DNA of 14,580 bases from Halomonas sp. (GTDB taxonomy: Bacteria > Pseudomonadota > Gammaproteobacteria > Pseudomonadales > Halomonadaceae), in NCBI GenBank assembly GCA_007129225.1, contig SKVX01000262.1, positions 1 through 14,580 of the forward strand, in the 5' to 3' direction. The notes under the pieces were generated by a model. The model was not told where the DNA came from and searched no databases. It was given only the letters and a program-made list of their open reading frames with translations. The number at the start of each line of letters is the position of its first letter. Positions within the stretch are counted from its first letter, which is position 1. This document shows, piece by piece, positions 1 to 7,150 of this stretch. The position numbers and the translations under genes are program-made.

Positions 1-120
1 CTTGCGAGCCTCGAGCTCAAGTTCCAGCTTGTTGATCGAGAAGAAGGCGAGATTGAGTCCCGAGAACATCGCCGACTGGGTCAGGCAGAGGGTAATGCCG
101 ATCCAGGTCAGCAGTGTCAT
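1..120 (-). CDS. DUF21/CNNM-domain membrane protein, N-terminal fragment
   Basis: Forty codons are visible from an ATG at 120 down to the window edge, so the gene continues to the left. The ATG is preceded by a very good ribosome binding site (AAGGAGG, about 4 bases before the start). The peptide begins MTLLTWIGITLCLTQSAMFS and continues with SGLNLAFFSINKLELELEAR. A first transmembrane segment leading into a small-residue S/G-L-x-x-A-F-F-S motif and a charged helix is characteristic of the DUF21 (CNNM transmembrane) domain. That domain occurs in CorC/HlyC-type proteins linked to magnesium or cobalt efflux, normally followed by CBS domains. Those domains would lie outside this window, so only the N-terminal membrane domain is supported. 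The assignment rests on motif recognition over a short fragment. Confidence 0.7.
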   Translation of the reverse strand, partial: MTLLTWIGITLCLTQSAMFSGLNLAFFSINKLELELEARK

Positions 121-176
121 CGGGCCTCCTTGGTTGTGGGCGAGGATGGCAGCGCGACAGGTACACCTGACGCGAA

Positions 177-198
177 CAGGCGGCCCGGAGGCCGCCTG
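177..198 (-). terminator. GC-rich hairpin after the DUF305 gene
   Basis: Positions 177-185 and 190-198 form a perfect 9-bp stem with a 4-base loop. It begins about 29 bases after the stop of the minus-strand DUF305 gene, in the 106-bp gap before the DUF21 gene. No clear U-tract follows on the minus strand, so this is a hairpin that may terminate or attenuate rather than a textbook intrinsic terminator. It also lies upstream of the DUF21 gene start and could affect read-through between the two genes. Confidence 0.4.
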
Positions 199-226
199 CA
201 CAGGTTACCACTACCCCCGGTGGAGG

Positions 227-709
227 TCAGTCGACGTCGTGACCGCGCTCATCTAGCCAGTTCCGGAGGAAGGCAATCTCTTCTTCCTGAGCTTCGATGA
301 TCTCACGGGCCAGGTCATGAATCGCTTCGTCCTCGCCATGCTCGAGCACGATGTTGGCCATGTCGATGGCACCCTGATGATGAGGGATCATGCCACGAGC
401 GAAGTCCACGTCGGCATCGCCGGTGAAGTCGCCCATCATGCCTTCGTGCATGCGATCATTGGCTTCGCGATAGGCCTGCACCGCCGGGTTATCGGCAAGT
501 TCGTGGTCTGCACGGGTCTCGCCGTGATCCTGGTGGCCATGATCATCGCCATGGCTGCCGGCAGTCGCCGGCTGAGCCAGCAGCACGGCCCCGGCCAGAG
601 CGACTGCGCCGAGCGCGAGTGTCCAATTCGGCATACCTTGAGAGCGGCTGGCGGAAATGGTAAGGATCTCGTCGTTACGGTGCGGATGACGTGGCTGACG
701 ATGGGTCAT
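227..709 (-). CDS. Exported DUF305 family protein
   Basis: This 160-residue protein has the DUF305 signature. Residues 102-118 include the conserved DFARGMIPHHQGAIDMA block (H110, H111, M117), preceded by a Met/His cluster (M87, H88, M91, M92). DUF305 domains adopt a ferritin-like helical fold, and their genes are often found with copper or other metal resistance genes; a precise biochemical role is not established. A hydrophobic stretch at about 29-48 followed by an A-T-A site near residue 50 suggests Sec export, leaving a His/Asp-rich linker (53-69) at the mature N-terminus. The ATG at 709 has an excellent ribosome binding site (AAAGGAG, 6 bases away). The reading frame stays open further upstream but without family similarity. 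An internal ATG at 634 (M26) would give a shorter signal peptide but has no good ribosome binding site. Confidence 0.88.
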   Translation of the reverse strand: MTHRQPRHPHRNDEILTISASRSQGMPNWTLALGAVALAGAVLLAQPATAGSHGDDHGHQDHGETRADHELADNPAVQAYREANDRMHEGMMGDFTGDADVDFARGMIPHHQGAIDMANIVLEHGEDEAIHDLAREIIEAQEEEIAFLRNWLDERGHDVD

Positions 710-751
710 CGAGAGCTCCTTTGGATGTGGATCGAAACACCTGACAATCCC

Positions 752-783
752 ATTCTGAAACCTGCAGGCGGCACAAGGGTCAA
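752..783 (-). promoter_or_regulatory. Candidate MerR-type promoter for the DUF305 gene
   Basis: On the minus strand a TTGACC -35 box (778-783) and a CAGAAT -10 box (752-757) are separated by 20 bp. That is longer than the usual 17 bp and is the spacing class used by MerR-family activators. The spacer region is bounded by ACC and GGT triplets 21 bp apart end to end, as in CueR operators, but the inner half-sites are poorly symmetric. The predicted transcription start would leave a leader of about 36 nt. This is a sequence-based suggestion only, and no MerR-family gene is in the window. Confidence 0.35.
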
Positions 784-1036
784 GAGTTCCAGGTGCCATA
801 CTTTGAGGCCGCGATATGGGACAAGTTCCTCAAAGCCGCGCCAACCCGGCGTTGCCCTACCGTGATGGGTCGTCACTACCGACCTAAATGAGGCGGCTCA
901 AGTCATCGAGGATGGCAAGTCTCTCGCGGGCATAGCCCATGACGCGGTAACCGAGTACCCTCGTGGTGGTTTCCTGACACGAGCCCTACTTCATTTTTCC
1001 ACGAGTTACATTCTCCCCCGAGCCACGGAACGCCTC
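784..1036. other. Intergenic region between the divergent DUF305 and nfeD-like genes
   Basis: No supportable coding region, RNA gene or strong hairpin was seen in this stretch. It separates two divergent genes, so it should hold the promoter for the plus-strand nfeD-like/SPFH pair. A TACATT hexamer at 1007-1012 could serve as a -10 box, but no convincing -35 box lies at proper spacing. A frame open from about 867 into the nfeD-like gene has no start codon before 1037. Confidence 0.4.
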
Positions 1037-1486
1037 ATGGACTGGAACCCTGCCCTGATCTGGATTGCCATCGCCCTGCTGCTAGGGCTGGCGGAACTCA
1101 CGTCGGGCGGCATGGTGCTGCTGGCACTGGGCGTTGCCGCCGCGTTTACGGCAGCACTGGCAGCCCTGGGCCTGTCGCTGCCCTGGCAACTGCTGGGAAT
1201 GGGCATTTTCTCGGGGCTGCTCGTGCCCTTGGCCATTATGGTCATTCGCCCCTGGTTTTCTCCTCGCGGCGTCGCCTACGGCACCACTGGCACCGGCGTG
1301 GAAAAGGGGCATACCTACACGACGCTGAAGCGTGATTTCGACAATGCCAGCGGGGTCAAGATCAACGGTGATTTCTACCGACTGCGCGTCGACGAAACCG
1401 GCGAGACCGACCTACCCGAAGGTACTCTGGTCGTCTTCAAGCAGTTCGACGGCACCACGGCCATCGTCAGCCACTGCAAGAAGTAA
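1037..1486 (+). CDS. NfeD-like membrane protein
   Basis: This 149-residue protein has two hydrophobic blocks (about 5-20 and 24-70) giving short membrane segments. A soluble C-terminal part (about 75-149) has the small beta-barrel (OB-fold) character of the NfeD C-terminal domain, for example the stretch around TTGTGVEKG and the final EGTLVVFKQFDGTTAIV. NfeD proteins are encoded next to SPFH/stomatin proteins and are thought to act with them in membrane microdomains or membrane quality control; E. coli YbbK/QmcA with YbbL is a known example. Here the SPFH gene follows after 118 bp on the same strand. The ATG at 1037 is the first possible start and leads straight into the first membrane segment, although its ribosome binding site is weak. 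Confidence 0.88.
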   Translation: MDWNPALIWIAIALLLGLAELTSGGMVLLALGVAAAFTAALAALGLSLPWQLLGMGIFSGLLVPLAIMVIRPWFSPRGVAYGTTGTGVEKGHTYTTLKRDFDNASGVKINGDFYRLRVDETGETDLPEGTLVVFKQFDGTTAIVSHCKK

Positions 1487-1604
1487 CAGAAGGAGTAGGA
1501 CGCGACGCTTCATTCACGCCACGTCCACCAAGAAGCAACCCCTGGAAGACCTTTCAACGCATCATCACCAACATGCACTCGCCAAAGACAAGGAGCAGTA
1601 CATC

Positions 1605-2660
1605 GTGAACATGGACCTTCCCGTCAGCCCGGGGCTAATCCTCGCCCTCATCATCGTCGTTATCGGCATCCTGGTCATCGCCAAGGGGCTAGTGGTCGTC
1701 CGCCAGTCGGAGGTGATGGTCATCGAGCGCCTGGGGTCGTTCAATCGACTGCTGGAGAGCGGCATCAACATCATCGTGCCCTTCATCGACCAGCCCCGCG
1801 CCATCGCCATGATCCGCTACCGCAAGATGGGCGAGGAGTACCACGCCATCACCAGCCATGAGACGCGCATCGACCGCCGCGAGACGGTGATGGACTTCCC
1901 CGGTCAGCCGGTGGTGACCACCGACAACGTCACGGTGAACATCAACGGCGCGCTCTATTACCAGATCATCGATCCGAAGCGCGCCGTCTATGAAGTGGAG
2001 AACATGAGCCAGGCGGTGGAGGTGCTGGCCAAGACCACGCTGCGCTCGGTGGTCGGCAAGATGGAACTCGACAAGCTGTTCGAGTCCCGCGCCGAGGTCA
2101 ACAACGAGATCCAGGCTGCCATGGAAGAAGCTGCTTCCAAGTGGGGCGTGAAGATCTCACGGGTCGAGGTGCAGGACATCGCCATGCCCGAAGAGGTGGA
2201 GTCCGCCATGCGCCTGCAGATGGCCGCCGAACGCAAGCGCCGGGCCACCGTTACCGAAGCCGAGGGGGAGAAGTCCGCTGCCATCGCCATGGCCCAGGGC
2301 CAGCGCGAGTCGGCGATCCTCAACGCCCAGGGCGACAAGGAATCCGCCATCCTGCGCGCCCAGGGCGAGCAGGAGTCGATCAAGCTGGTACTCAGCGCCA
2401 TCGGCGACAGCGACGAGCACAAGCGCACCGTCGTGGGCTACCTGCTCGGCCAGAGCTACATCAAGGGTCTGCCCAACATGGCCAAGAACGGCGAGCGGGT
2501 CTTCGTGCCCTACGAGTCCTCCGCCCTGCTCGGCTCCATGGGCATGTTCCGCGAGATGGCCGGCTCACCGGAAGACGCCGTCTCCCGGCACCTTCGCGCC
2601 AGCGACAACCAGAGCGGCCTGCGCGGCGGCATCGTCGGCGGAGGTGGCAGCGCCAGCTAG
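1605..2660 (+). CDS. SPFH/band 7 domain protein (stomatin/QmcA-like)
   Basis: The protein has about 351 residues. An N-terminal membrane anchor (about 10-32) is followed by the band 7/SPFH domain, recognisable from RQSEVMVIERLGSF, the TTDNVTVNINGALYYQI segment and TLRSVVGKMELDKLFESR. The VEVQDIAMPEEV segment then leads into a coiled coil. The coil contains three tandem 11-residue repeats of the form AQGxxESAILx (2292-2390). SPFH proteins form large membrane-associated oligomers that organise microdomains and modulate proteases such as FtsH. The partner NfeD-like gene lies immediately upstream, so joint expression is likely. I chose the GTG at 1605 because AAGGAG lies 9 bases before it; the ATG at 1611 is 15 bases from that site and would shorten the protein by two residues. 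The C-terminus is a Gly/Ser-rich flexible tail. Confidence 0.9.
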   Translation: MNMDLPVSPGLILALIIVVIGILVIAKGLVVVRQSEVMVIERLGSFNRLLESGINIIVPFIDQPRAIAMIRYRKMGEEYHAITSHETRIDRRETVMDFPGQPVVTTDNVTVNINGALYYQIIDPKRAVYEVENMSQAVEVLAKTTLRSVVGKMELDKLFESRAEVNNEIQAAMEEAASKWGVKISRVEVQDIAMPEEVESAMRLQMAAERKRRATVTEAEGEKSAAIAMAQGQRESAILNAQGDKESAILRAQGEQESIKLVLSAIGDSDEHKRTVVGYLLGQSYIKGLPNMAKNGERVFVPYESSALLGSMGMFREMAGSPEDAVSRHLRASDNQSGLRGGIVGGGGSAS

Positions 2661-2661
2661 T

Positions 2662-2701
2662 CGCCAGCTCCTAATCGGACCAGCTGCATCTCCTGCTGGC
2701 G
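2662..2701. terminator. Inverted repeat between convergent SPFH and GNAT genes
   Basis: CGCCAGC (2662-2668) and GCTGGCG (2695-2701) form a perfect 7-bp stem around a 26-base loop, in the 90-bp gap between two convergent stop codons. The position suits a bidirectional terminator, but the long loop and lack of a U-tract make this weak. A second CGCCAGC at 2651-2657, at the end of the SPFH gene, could pair with the same downstream arm. Confidence 0.25.
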
Positions 2702-2750
2702 GCTCAGGATTCCAACGCCTCCCGGTACAAGGCCTGCGGGGAGGCGGTCG

Positions 2751-3224
2751 TCATGCCTCGAGCCGGCGCAGCATGATGGTGACGTTCTCGCCCCGGTAGC
2801 TCAGCTCTTCGTGGTCGCTCCAGCCTAGGCGGCGATAGAGCCCCTGCTGATCGGGGGTGAACAGATAGAACTGGTCGACCCCACAGGCGACGGCCTCCTC
2901 TTCGACGCGACGGATCAGCCTGGCGGCAATGCCCCTCCCTCGCCACTCCGGCAGCACGAACACCGAGGCGAGCCAGGGCGTGAGTTCGCGGCGGCTGTCC
3001 ATGTCCTCGGCCATCAGCGCCGCCGTTCCCACCGGTCGGTCACCCTGCATGGCCACGAACACTGAGGGCACCCCGCCATCGCCGCACTCGCGGCGAAAAG
3101 CCTCCCGCCAGGTTTCAGCCGTGTACGCGGGATTCAAATGCCCCCATTCGGCGTAGGTCCAGCTCGCAACCGTCGCCACATGGTCGGAATCGGTATTCAG
3201 CCGCACGATCGTGATATCTCGCAT
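2751..3224 (-). CDS. GNAT family N-acetyltransferase
   Basis: This 157-residue protein is a typical single-domain GNAT. The acetyl-CoA pyrophosphate-binding motif A is visible as VFVLPEWRGRGIAARLI (about 88-104, with R-G-R-G-I), followed by FYLFTPDQQGLYRRLGW (119-135), the usual motif B ending. GNAT enzymes transfer an acyl group from acyl-CoA to an amine, but the substrate cannot be read from the sequence. The gene starts 52 bp downstream of astB on the same strand, so it may be the last gene of the arginine operon. The ATG at 3224 has AGGGA six bases upstream. In Pseudomonas the corresponding position carries aruE/astE; this protein is unrelated to that hydrolase family, so it should not be read as a replacement without experiment. 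Confidence 0.88.
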   Translation of the reverse strand: MRDITIVRLNTDSDHVATVASWTYAEWGHLNPAYTAETWREAFRRECGDGGVPSVFVAMQGDRPVGTAALMAEDMDSRRELTPWLASVFVLPEWRGRGIAARLIRRVEEEAVACGVDQFYLFTPDQQGLYRRLGWSDHEELSYRGENVTIMLRRLEA

Positions 3225-3276
3225 GATGTCCCTATTCTGTTTAGGTCTCGGCGGTAAATGACGTCTCGCGGAAAGC

Positions 3277-4641
3277 CTAACCCAACTGGAAGGGGTAGAC
3301 CGAGCCGATCTGGAGGATACGGGTCAGCTCGTCCAGCGCAGCGAGGGTCTCGTCGGCGAGCTGCGGATCGGCCAGGTCGTCGGGCGCCAGGCGGTCGCGG
3401 TAGTGACGCCCGACCCAGGCGGCCAGCTCCTCATGGAGCCCGTCGTTGAGCAGCACGCGGCCGCTCAGGGCCGATCGCTCCACCTGCGAGAGGGCCACCC
3501 GCAGACGCAGGCAGGCGGGGCCTCCGCCGTTGCGCATGCTCTGCTTCACGTCCTTGACCAGCACCTCGCCGATGGGATTGTTGCCCGCCAGCAGGTGATC
3601 CTGGATGGTGCGCCATACGGTCTCGCGCTCCTGGCACTCGCCGGGCACCACCAGAGTCATGCTGCCATCGGGGTTGGTCAGCAGCTGGGAGTTGAACAGG
3701 TAGGAGGCCACGGCGTCCTCGAGGCTCACCGCCTCCAGCGGCACCCGCACCGGGATCAGGGGCGTCGCCATCTTGCGGCGCAGCTCGTCGAGGGTCGCCT
3801 GCTCGTCGAGGAAAGCCATCTCGTGGTAGAGCAGCACCGGGCCGTTGCCCACCGCGATCACGTCGTTGTGGAACACGCCCGCATCGATGGCATCGGGATG
3901 CTGCTGGGCAAACACCGTCTGGGCCTCCTTGAGGCCATGCTGGCGCGCCACGGCCTGGCTCGCCTCCAGAGTCTGCCGGGCCGGGTATTTGCGCGGCTCG
4001 ACGCGCCCTCCGAAGGCCTGCCGGCCGTAGACGAAGAGGTGTGCGCCGGGCTCGCCATGCTCGCCGCAGAGGCGGGTATGGTTGGCCGCCCCTTCGTCGG
4101 AGAAGGCCGGGGTCGCCGGCAGTACCGGGTGGTGAGCGAAATGTGCCTCGTCGTGGAAGATCGCCGCCAGCACGCGTCCGGTGGTTTCCGGCTCCAGGTA
4201 GCGGTGAAAGCTCGACTGCAGGTTGGCCGGGGTGAAGTGTACCCGCCCATCCGGCGCATCCAGGCTCGGCGTCACCGTGCCGGCATTGGCGGTCCACATG
4301 CTCGATGCCGAACAGACTGCCCGCAGCACCTGGGGCGCCTCACTGGCGGCACGGGTCAGCACCTGGGAATTGCTGCCGGTGAAACCGAGTGCCCTCAGCG
4401 CGCCGAGGTCCGGCCGCTGCTGGGGCGGCAGCACCCCCTGGACATAGCCGGCGTCCATCAGCGCCTTCATCTTGGCGAGCCCCTGCAGCGCGGCCTCCCG
4501 GGGGTTGGAGACCAGCCCGCCGTGGGACATGGAAGCCACGTTGCCGTGGGCCAGCCCCGAGTAGTTGTGGGTCGGCCCCACCAGGCCGTCGAAATTGACT
4601 TCCCGGTAGCTGTCGTCGTGCAGCGTCCCCGCATCGCTCAT
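3277..4641 (-). CDS. astB: N-succinylarginine dihydrolase AstB
   Basis: This is the second enzyme of the arginine succinyltransferase (AST) pathway. It converts N2-succinylarginine and two waters to N2-succinylornithine, two ammonia and CO2. At 454 residues it matches the family length (about 445). It opens with the diagnostic VNFDGLVGPTHNYSGLAHGN. The amidinotransferase-fold catalytic triad is visible: E183 in SDEGAANHTR, H258 in FHNDVIAVGN, and nucleophile C377 in NGGGPACLRLRV. These correspond to Glu174, His248 and Cys365 described for the E. coli enzyme. The start ATG at 4641 overlaps the astD stop by four bases (ATGA), indicating translational coupling. The product is cytosolic and follows AstA and precedes AstC in the reaction order. 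Confidence 0.98.
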   Translation of the reverse strand: MSDAGTLHDDSYREVNFDGLVGPTHNYSGLAHGNVASMSHGGLVSNPREAALQGLAKMKALMDAGYVQGVLPPQQRPDLGALRALGFTGSNSQVLTRAASEAPQVLRAVCSASSMWTANAGTVTPSLDAPDGRVHFTPANLQSSFHRYLEPETTGRVLAAIFHDEAHFAHHPVLPATPAFSDEGAANHTRLCGEHGEPGAHLFVYGRQAFGGRVEPRKYPARQTLEASQAVARQHGLKEAQTVFAQQHPDAIDAGVFHNDVIAVGNGPVLLYHEMAFLDEQATLDELRRKMATPLIPVRVPLEAVSLEDAVASYLFNSQLLTNPDGSMTLVVPGECQERETVWRTIQDHLLAGNNPIGEVLVKDVKQSMRNGGGPACLRLRVALSQVERSALSGRVLLNDGLHEELAAWVGRHYRDRLAPDDLADPQLADETLAALDELTRILQIGSVYPFQLG

Positions 4642-6107
4642 AACACCACCCCCGGCGGCAGCTGGTCAGGCAGGTGGAGGGCGTCGCTCTCCATGGAGGC
4701 CACCGGATAGGCGCAATAGTCGGCGGCATAATAGGCACTGGGGCGGTGATTGCCACTGTCTCCGACGCCACCGAAGGGGGCATCGCCCGAGGCACCCGTG
4801 GTCTGGCGGTTCCAGTTGACGATGCCGGCGCGGATGCGCAGCAGGAAGTCGTCCCAGTCGGCGCGCTCGCCGCCAATCAGGCCGGCGGAGAGCCCGTAGC
4901 GGGTGTCATTGGCGATAGTGACCGCTTCATCCCAGCCTTTATAACGGTATACCTTCAACAGCGGACCGAAGTGTTCTTCGTCGGGCACCGCCAGGCCGGT
5001 CACGTCGATCAGCGCCGGGCTGAGCAGGCTGGTGCCCTCCTTCAGGCACGCCATGCGCGACAGAACCACCCCGCCCAGGGCTTCCAGATCGTCCTGGGCC
5101 TTGAGCAGCCCCCGGGCTGCCTCCGGGCTGACAAGGCCGCCGTAGAACGGCGCCGGCTCCTCGAACTGGCCTGCCACGTGCAGCCGACCGATGGCGTCCA
5201 CCAGGGCGTCGAGCAGGTGATCGCCGACCTGGCCCTCGGGCACGATGAGGCGCCGGGCGCAGGTGCAGCGCTGGCCGCCGGAGAGGAAGGCCGACTGCAG
5301 GATGGTCAGCACCACGGCGTCCTGGTCGTGCACGTCCTTGACCACCAGCGGGTTGTTGCCCCCCAGCTCCAAGGCCAGGATCTTGTCGAATCGGTCGGCG
5401 AACTGGCGGTTGAGAAGCCCCCCAACCTTGGCACTGCCGGTGAACAGCAGGCCGTCGATGCCCGGATGTGCCGAGAGCGCCTGCCCCACCGGGGCACCGC
5501 CCTGAACCAGGTTGATCACGCCGTCGGGCAAGCCCGCTTCCTGCCAGCACTGCAGGGTGAGGTCGGCGGTCAGCGGCGTCTGCTCGCTGGGCTTGAACAC
5601 CACGGTGTTGCCGGCCAGCAGTGCCGGTACCATATGGCCGTTGGGCAAGTGCCCGGGGAAATTGTAGGGACCGAACACCGCCATCACCCCATGGGGCCGA
5701 TGCCGCAGCACCGCGCGGGTGTCGCCCACGTCCCGGCTGCGCTCGCCGGTGCGCTCATGGTAGGCCCGCACCGAGATCGCCACCTTGCCGATCATGGCGC
5801 CCACTTCGGTGCGCGCCTCCCAGAGCGGCTTGCCGGTTTCCGAGGCGATGGTGCGCGCCAGGTCCTCGCGATGCGCCTCCAGCACTTCGCGAAAGCGTTC
5901 CACCACCGCCAGCCGCTCCTCGAAGGCGCGCCGCGCCCAGGGGGCAAAGGCACCGCGGGCGGCAGCCACCGCCGCCACCACCTGGGAATCGCCGGCGCCG
6001 TTTCCCTGCCACAGGGTGTCACCGGAGACCGGGTCCTGCTTGGTGAAGCGGGTGGCATCCCCCGCCTGCCAGTTGCCGTCGATCAACAGCTGCTGCATGG
6101 CTTTCAT
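4638..6107 (-). CDS. astD: Succinylglutamate-semialdehyde dehydrogenase AstD
   Basis: This 489-residue NAD-dependent aldehyde dehydrogenase oxidises N-succinylglutamate 5-semialdehyde to N-succinylglutamate, the fourth AST step. All aldehyde dehydrogenase landmarks are present: FGPYNFPGHLPNGH at about 145-158, the cofactor motif FTGSAKVGG (222-230), catalytic base E247 in LALELGGNNP, nucleophile C281 in GGQRCTCARR, and the late EEHFGPLLKVYRY (377-389). The FPGHLPNGH stretch is typical of AstD rather than of general aldehyde dehydrogenases. The ATG at 6107 has GAGGAG just upstream and overlaps the previous stop by four bases (ATGA). The end of the gene overlaps astB in the same way, so this is one tightly coupled operon. 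Confidence 0.97.
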   Translation of the reverse strand: MKAMQQLLIDGNWQAGDATRFTKQDPVSGDTLWQGNGAGDSQVVAAVAAARGAFAPWARRAFEERLAVVERFREVLEAHREDLARTIASETGKPLWEARTEVGAMIGKVAISVRAYHERTGERSRDVGDTRAVLRHRPHGVMAVFGPYNFPGHLPNGHMVPALLAGNTVVFKPSEQTPLTADLTLQCWQEAGLPDGVINLVQGGAPVGQALSAHPGIDGLLFTGSAKVGGLLNRQFADRFDKILALELGGNNPLVVKDVHDQDAVVLTILQSAFLSGGQRCTCARRLIVPEGQVGDHLLDALVDAIGRLHVAGQFEEPAPFYGGLVSPEAARGLLKAQDDLEALGGVVLSRMACLKEGTSLLSPALIDVTGLAVPDEEHFGPLLKVYRYKGWDEAVTIANDTRYGLSAGLIGGERADWDDFLLRIRAGIVNWNRQTTGASGDAPFGGVGDSGNHRPSAYYAADYCAYPVASMESDALHLPDQLPPGVVL

Positions 6108-7150
6108 GGTGTCTCCTCGGTATCCAGTACGCGCAGGGCGTCGCCGGCGACCACGCCGAGCCGCTGCGCTTCCTGTTCGCTCAGGGTGATGGTGTCGTCC
6201 TCATTGGGTCCGCCGGCTACCCAGGCGGCGCGGAAAGCGGCCATGTCGGTGCTGGCCGCCAGCCATCGCGGGCGAGCGGCAGGCGGTTCGCTGCCGGCAT
6301 GAACCTCCACCCGGCAGCGCCGTGACTTGCGCACGCCGCGCACGTCGTCGATATAGGCCTCCACGGTGGGGCCACCGTCGAAGATGTCGATGAAGCCCTC
6401 CCAGCGCAGCCCCTCCTTCTTGAGCATGGCGAGCGCCGGGCGGGTATGGCGGTGCACCTGGCCGATGCAGGCGCGGGCTTCGTCGGAGAGAAACGGCGTA
6501 TAGATGGGGAACTTGGGCATCAGCTCGCCGATGAAGCTCTTCTGGCCCAGGCCAGTCAGGCGGTCCGCCTCGTCGAAGTCCAGCGGGAAGAAGTGGCTTC
6601 CCAGGCACTCCCAGAAGGGGCTCTTGCCACGCTCGTCGAAGACGCCGCGCATCTCCGCCAGCACCTTGTCGGGGAACTGGTCGCGAAACTCGGCGATGAA
6701 CAGCCAGCGCATCATCGACAGCAGCGCGCCGTTGCGCTGATGGCGACGATCCTCGCCACGATACTGGGGGCGCAGGAACAGCGACGCCACTTCGGCATCG
6801 CCGGTATGGTCCGAGCTGAGGAAGAGGGTGTCGATGGTGCGGTGCAGGTCGAGCTGCACCGAGGAGTGGGCCAGGGTGCCGAGGCGATAGTGATAGAACG
6901 GCACCTCGCGACCCACCTGCCCTTCGATGGCGCAGCAGCCGGCCAGCTCGCCGCTGGTCTCGTCCTCCAGCACGAAGAAGTAGTTGCGCCTGTCCGCCGG
7001 GCTGCGCTGCTCGAAGGCCGTCACGGCCAGTTCGATCTTCTCGGCGAGAAACTCACGGTTGTCGGGCAACGACGTGAAGCCGACCCCGGTCTCGCGGGCC
7101 AGGGCCTGCAGCTCATCCAGGTCGGACTCGGCAATCGCTCGAATACGCAT
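6104..7150 (-). CDS. aruG: Arginine N-succinyltransferase, beta subunit (AruG type)
   Basis: This is one of two AstA-family subunits that transfer succinyl from succinyl-CoA to the alpha-amino group of arginine, the first AST step. The 348-residue protein carries the AstA signatures KSPFWECLGSHFF (about 176-188) and GQKSFIGELMPKFPIYTPFL (about 202-221), plus FIDIFDGGPTVEAY further on. The family has an acyl-CoA N-acyltransferase (GNAT-like) fold. I chose the ATG at 7150, which shares one base with the aruF stop (TGATG) and has GGGGGAG five bases upstream; the GTG at 7153 is in frame but too close to that site. Pseudomonas encodes a heteromeric AruF/AruG enzyme, whereas E. coli has a single AstA, so the two-subunit arrangement here is Pseudomonas-like. 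Confidence 0.95.
   Translation of the reverse strand: MRIRAIAESDLDELQALARETGVGFTSLPDNREFLAEKIELAVTAFEQRSPADRRNYFFVLEDETSGELAGCCAIEGQVGREVPFYHYRLGTLAHSSVQLDLHRTIDTLFLSSDHTGDAEVASLFLRPQYRGEDRRHQRNGALLSMMRWLFIAEFRDQFPDKVLAEMRGVFDERGKSPFWECLGSHFFPLDFDEADRLTGLGQKSFIGELMPKFPIYTPFLSDEARACIGQVHRHTRPALAMLKKEGLRWEGFIDIFDGGPTVEAYIDDVRGVRKSRRCRVEVHAGSEPPAARPRWLAASTDMAAFRAAWVAGGPNEDDTITLSEQEAQRLGVVAGDALRVLDTEETP

Noticed and set aside
317..865. 182-codon plus-strand frame opposite the DUF305 gene
   Set aside because: The opposite strand encodes a conserved DUF305 motif with a strong ribosome binding site; this frame has no start signal or domain.
867..1036. In-frame upstream extension of the nfeD-like gene
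   Set aside because: The frame is open but has no start codon before 1037, and the family N-terminus begins at the first membrane segment.
2704..2754. 16-codon frame whose ATG overlaps the GNAT stop (ATGA)
   Set aside because: The overlap looks like translational coupling, but the peptide is very short and has no recognisable features.
3403..4710. 435-codon open frame on the plus strand opposite astB
   Set aside because: Same reason: His/Gln/Arg-rich shadow of astB with no family features.
4674..6302. 542-codon open frame on the plus strand opposite astD
   Set aside because: It is antisense to a clearly recognised gene, its protein has no recognisable domain, and long antisense frames are expected in GC-rich coding DNA.
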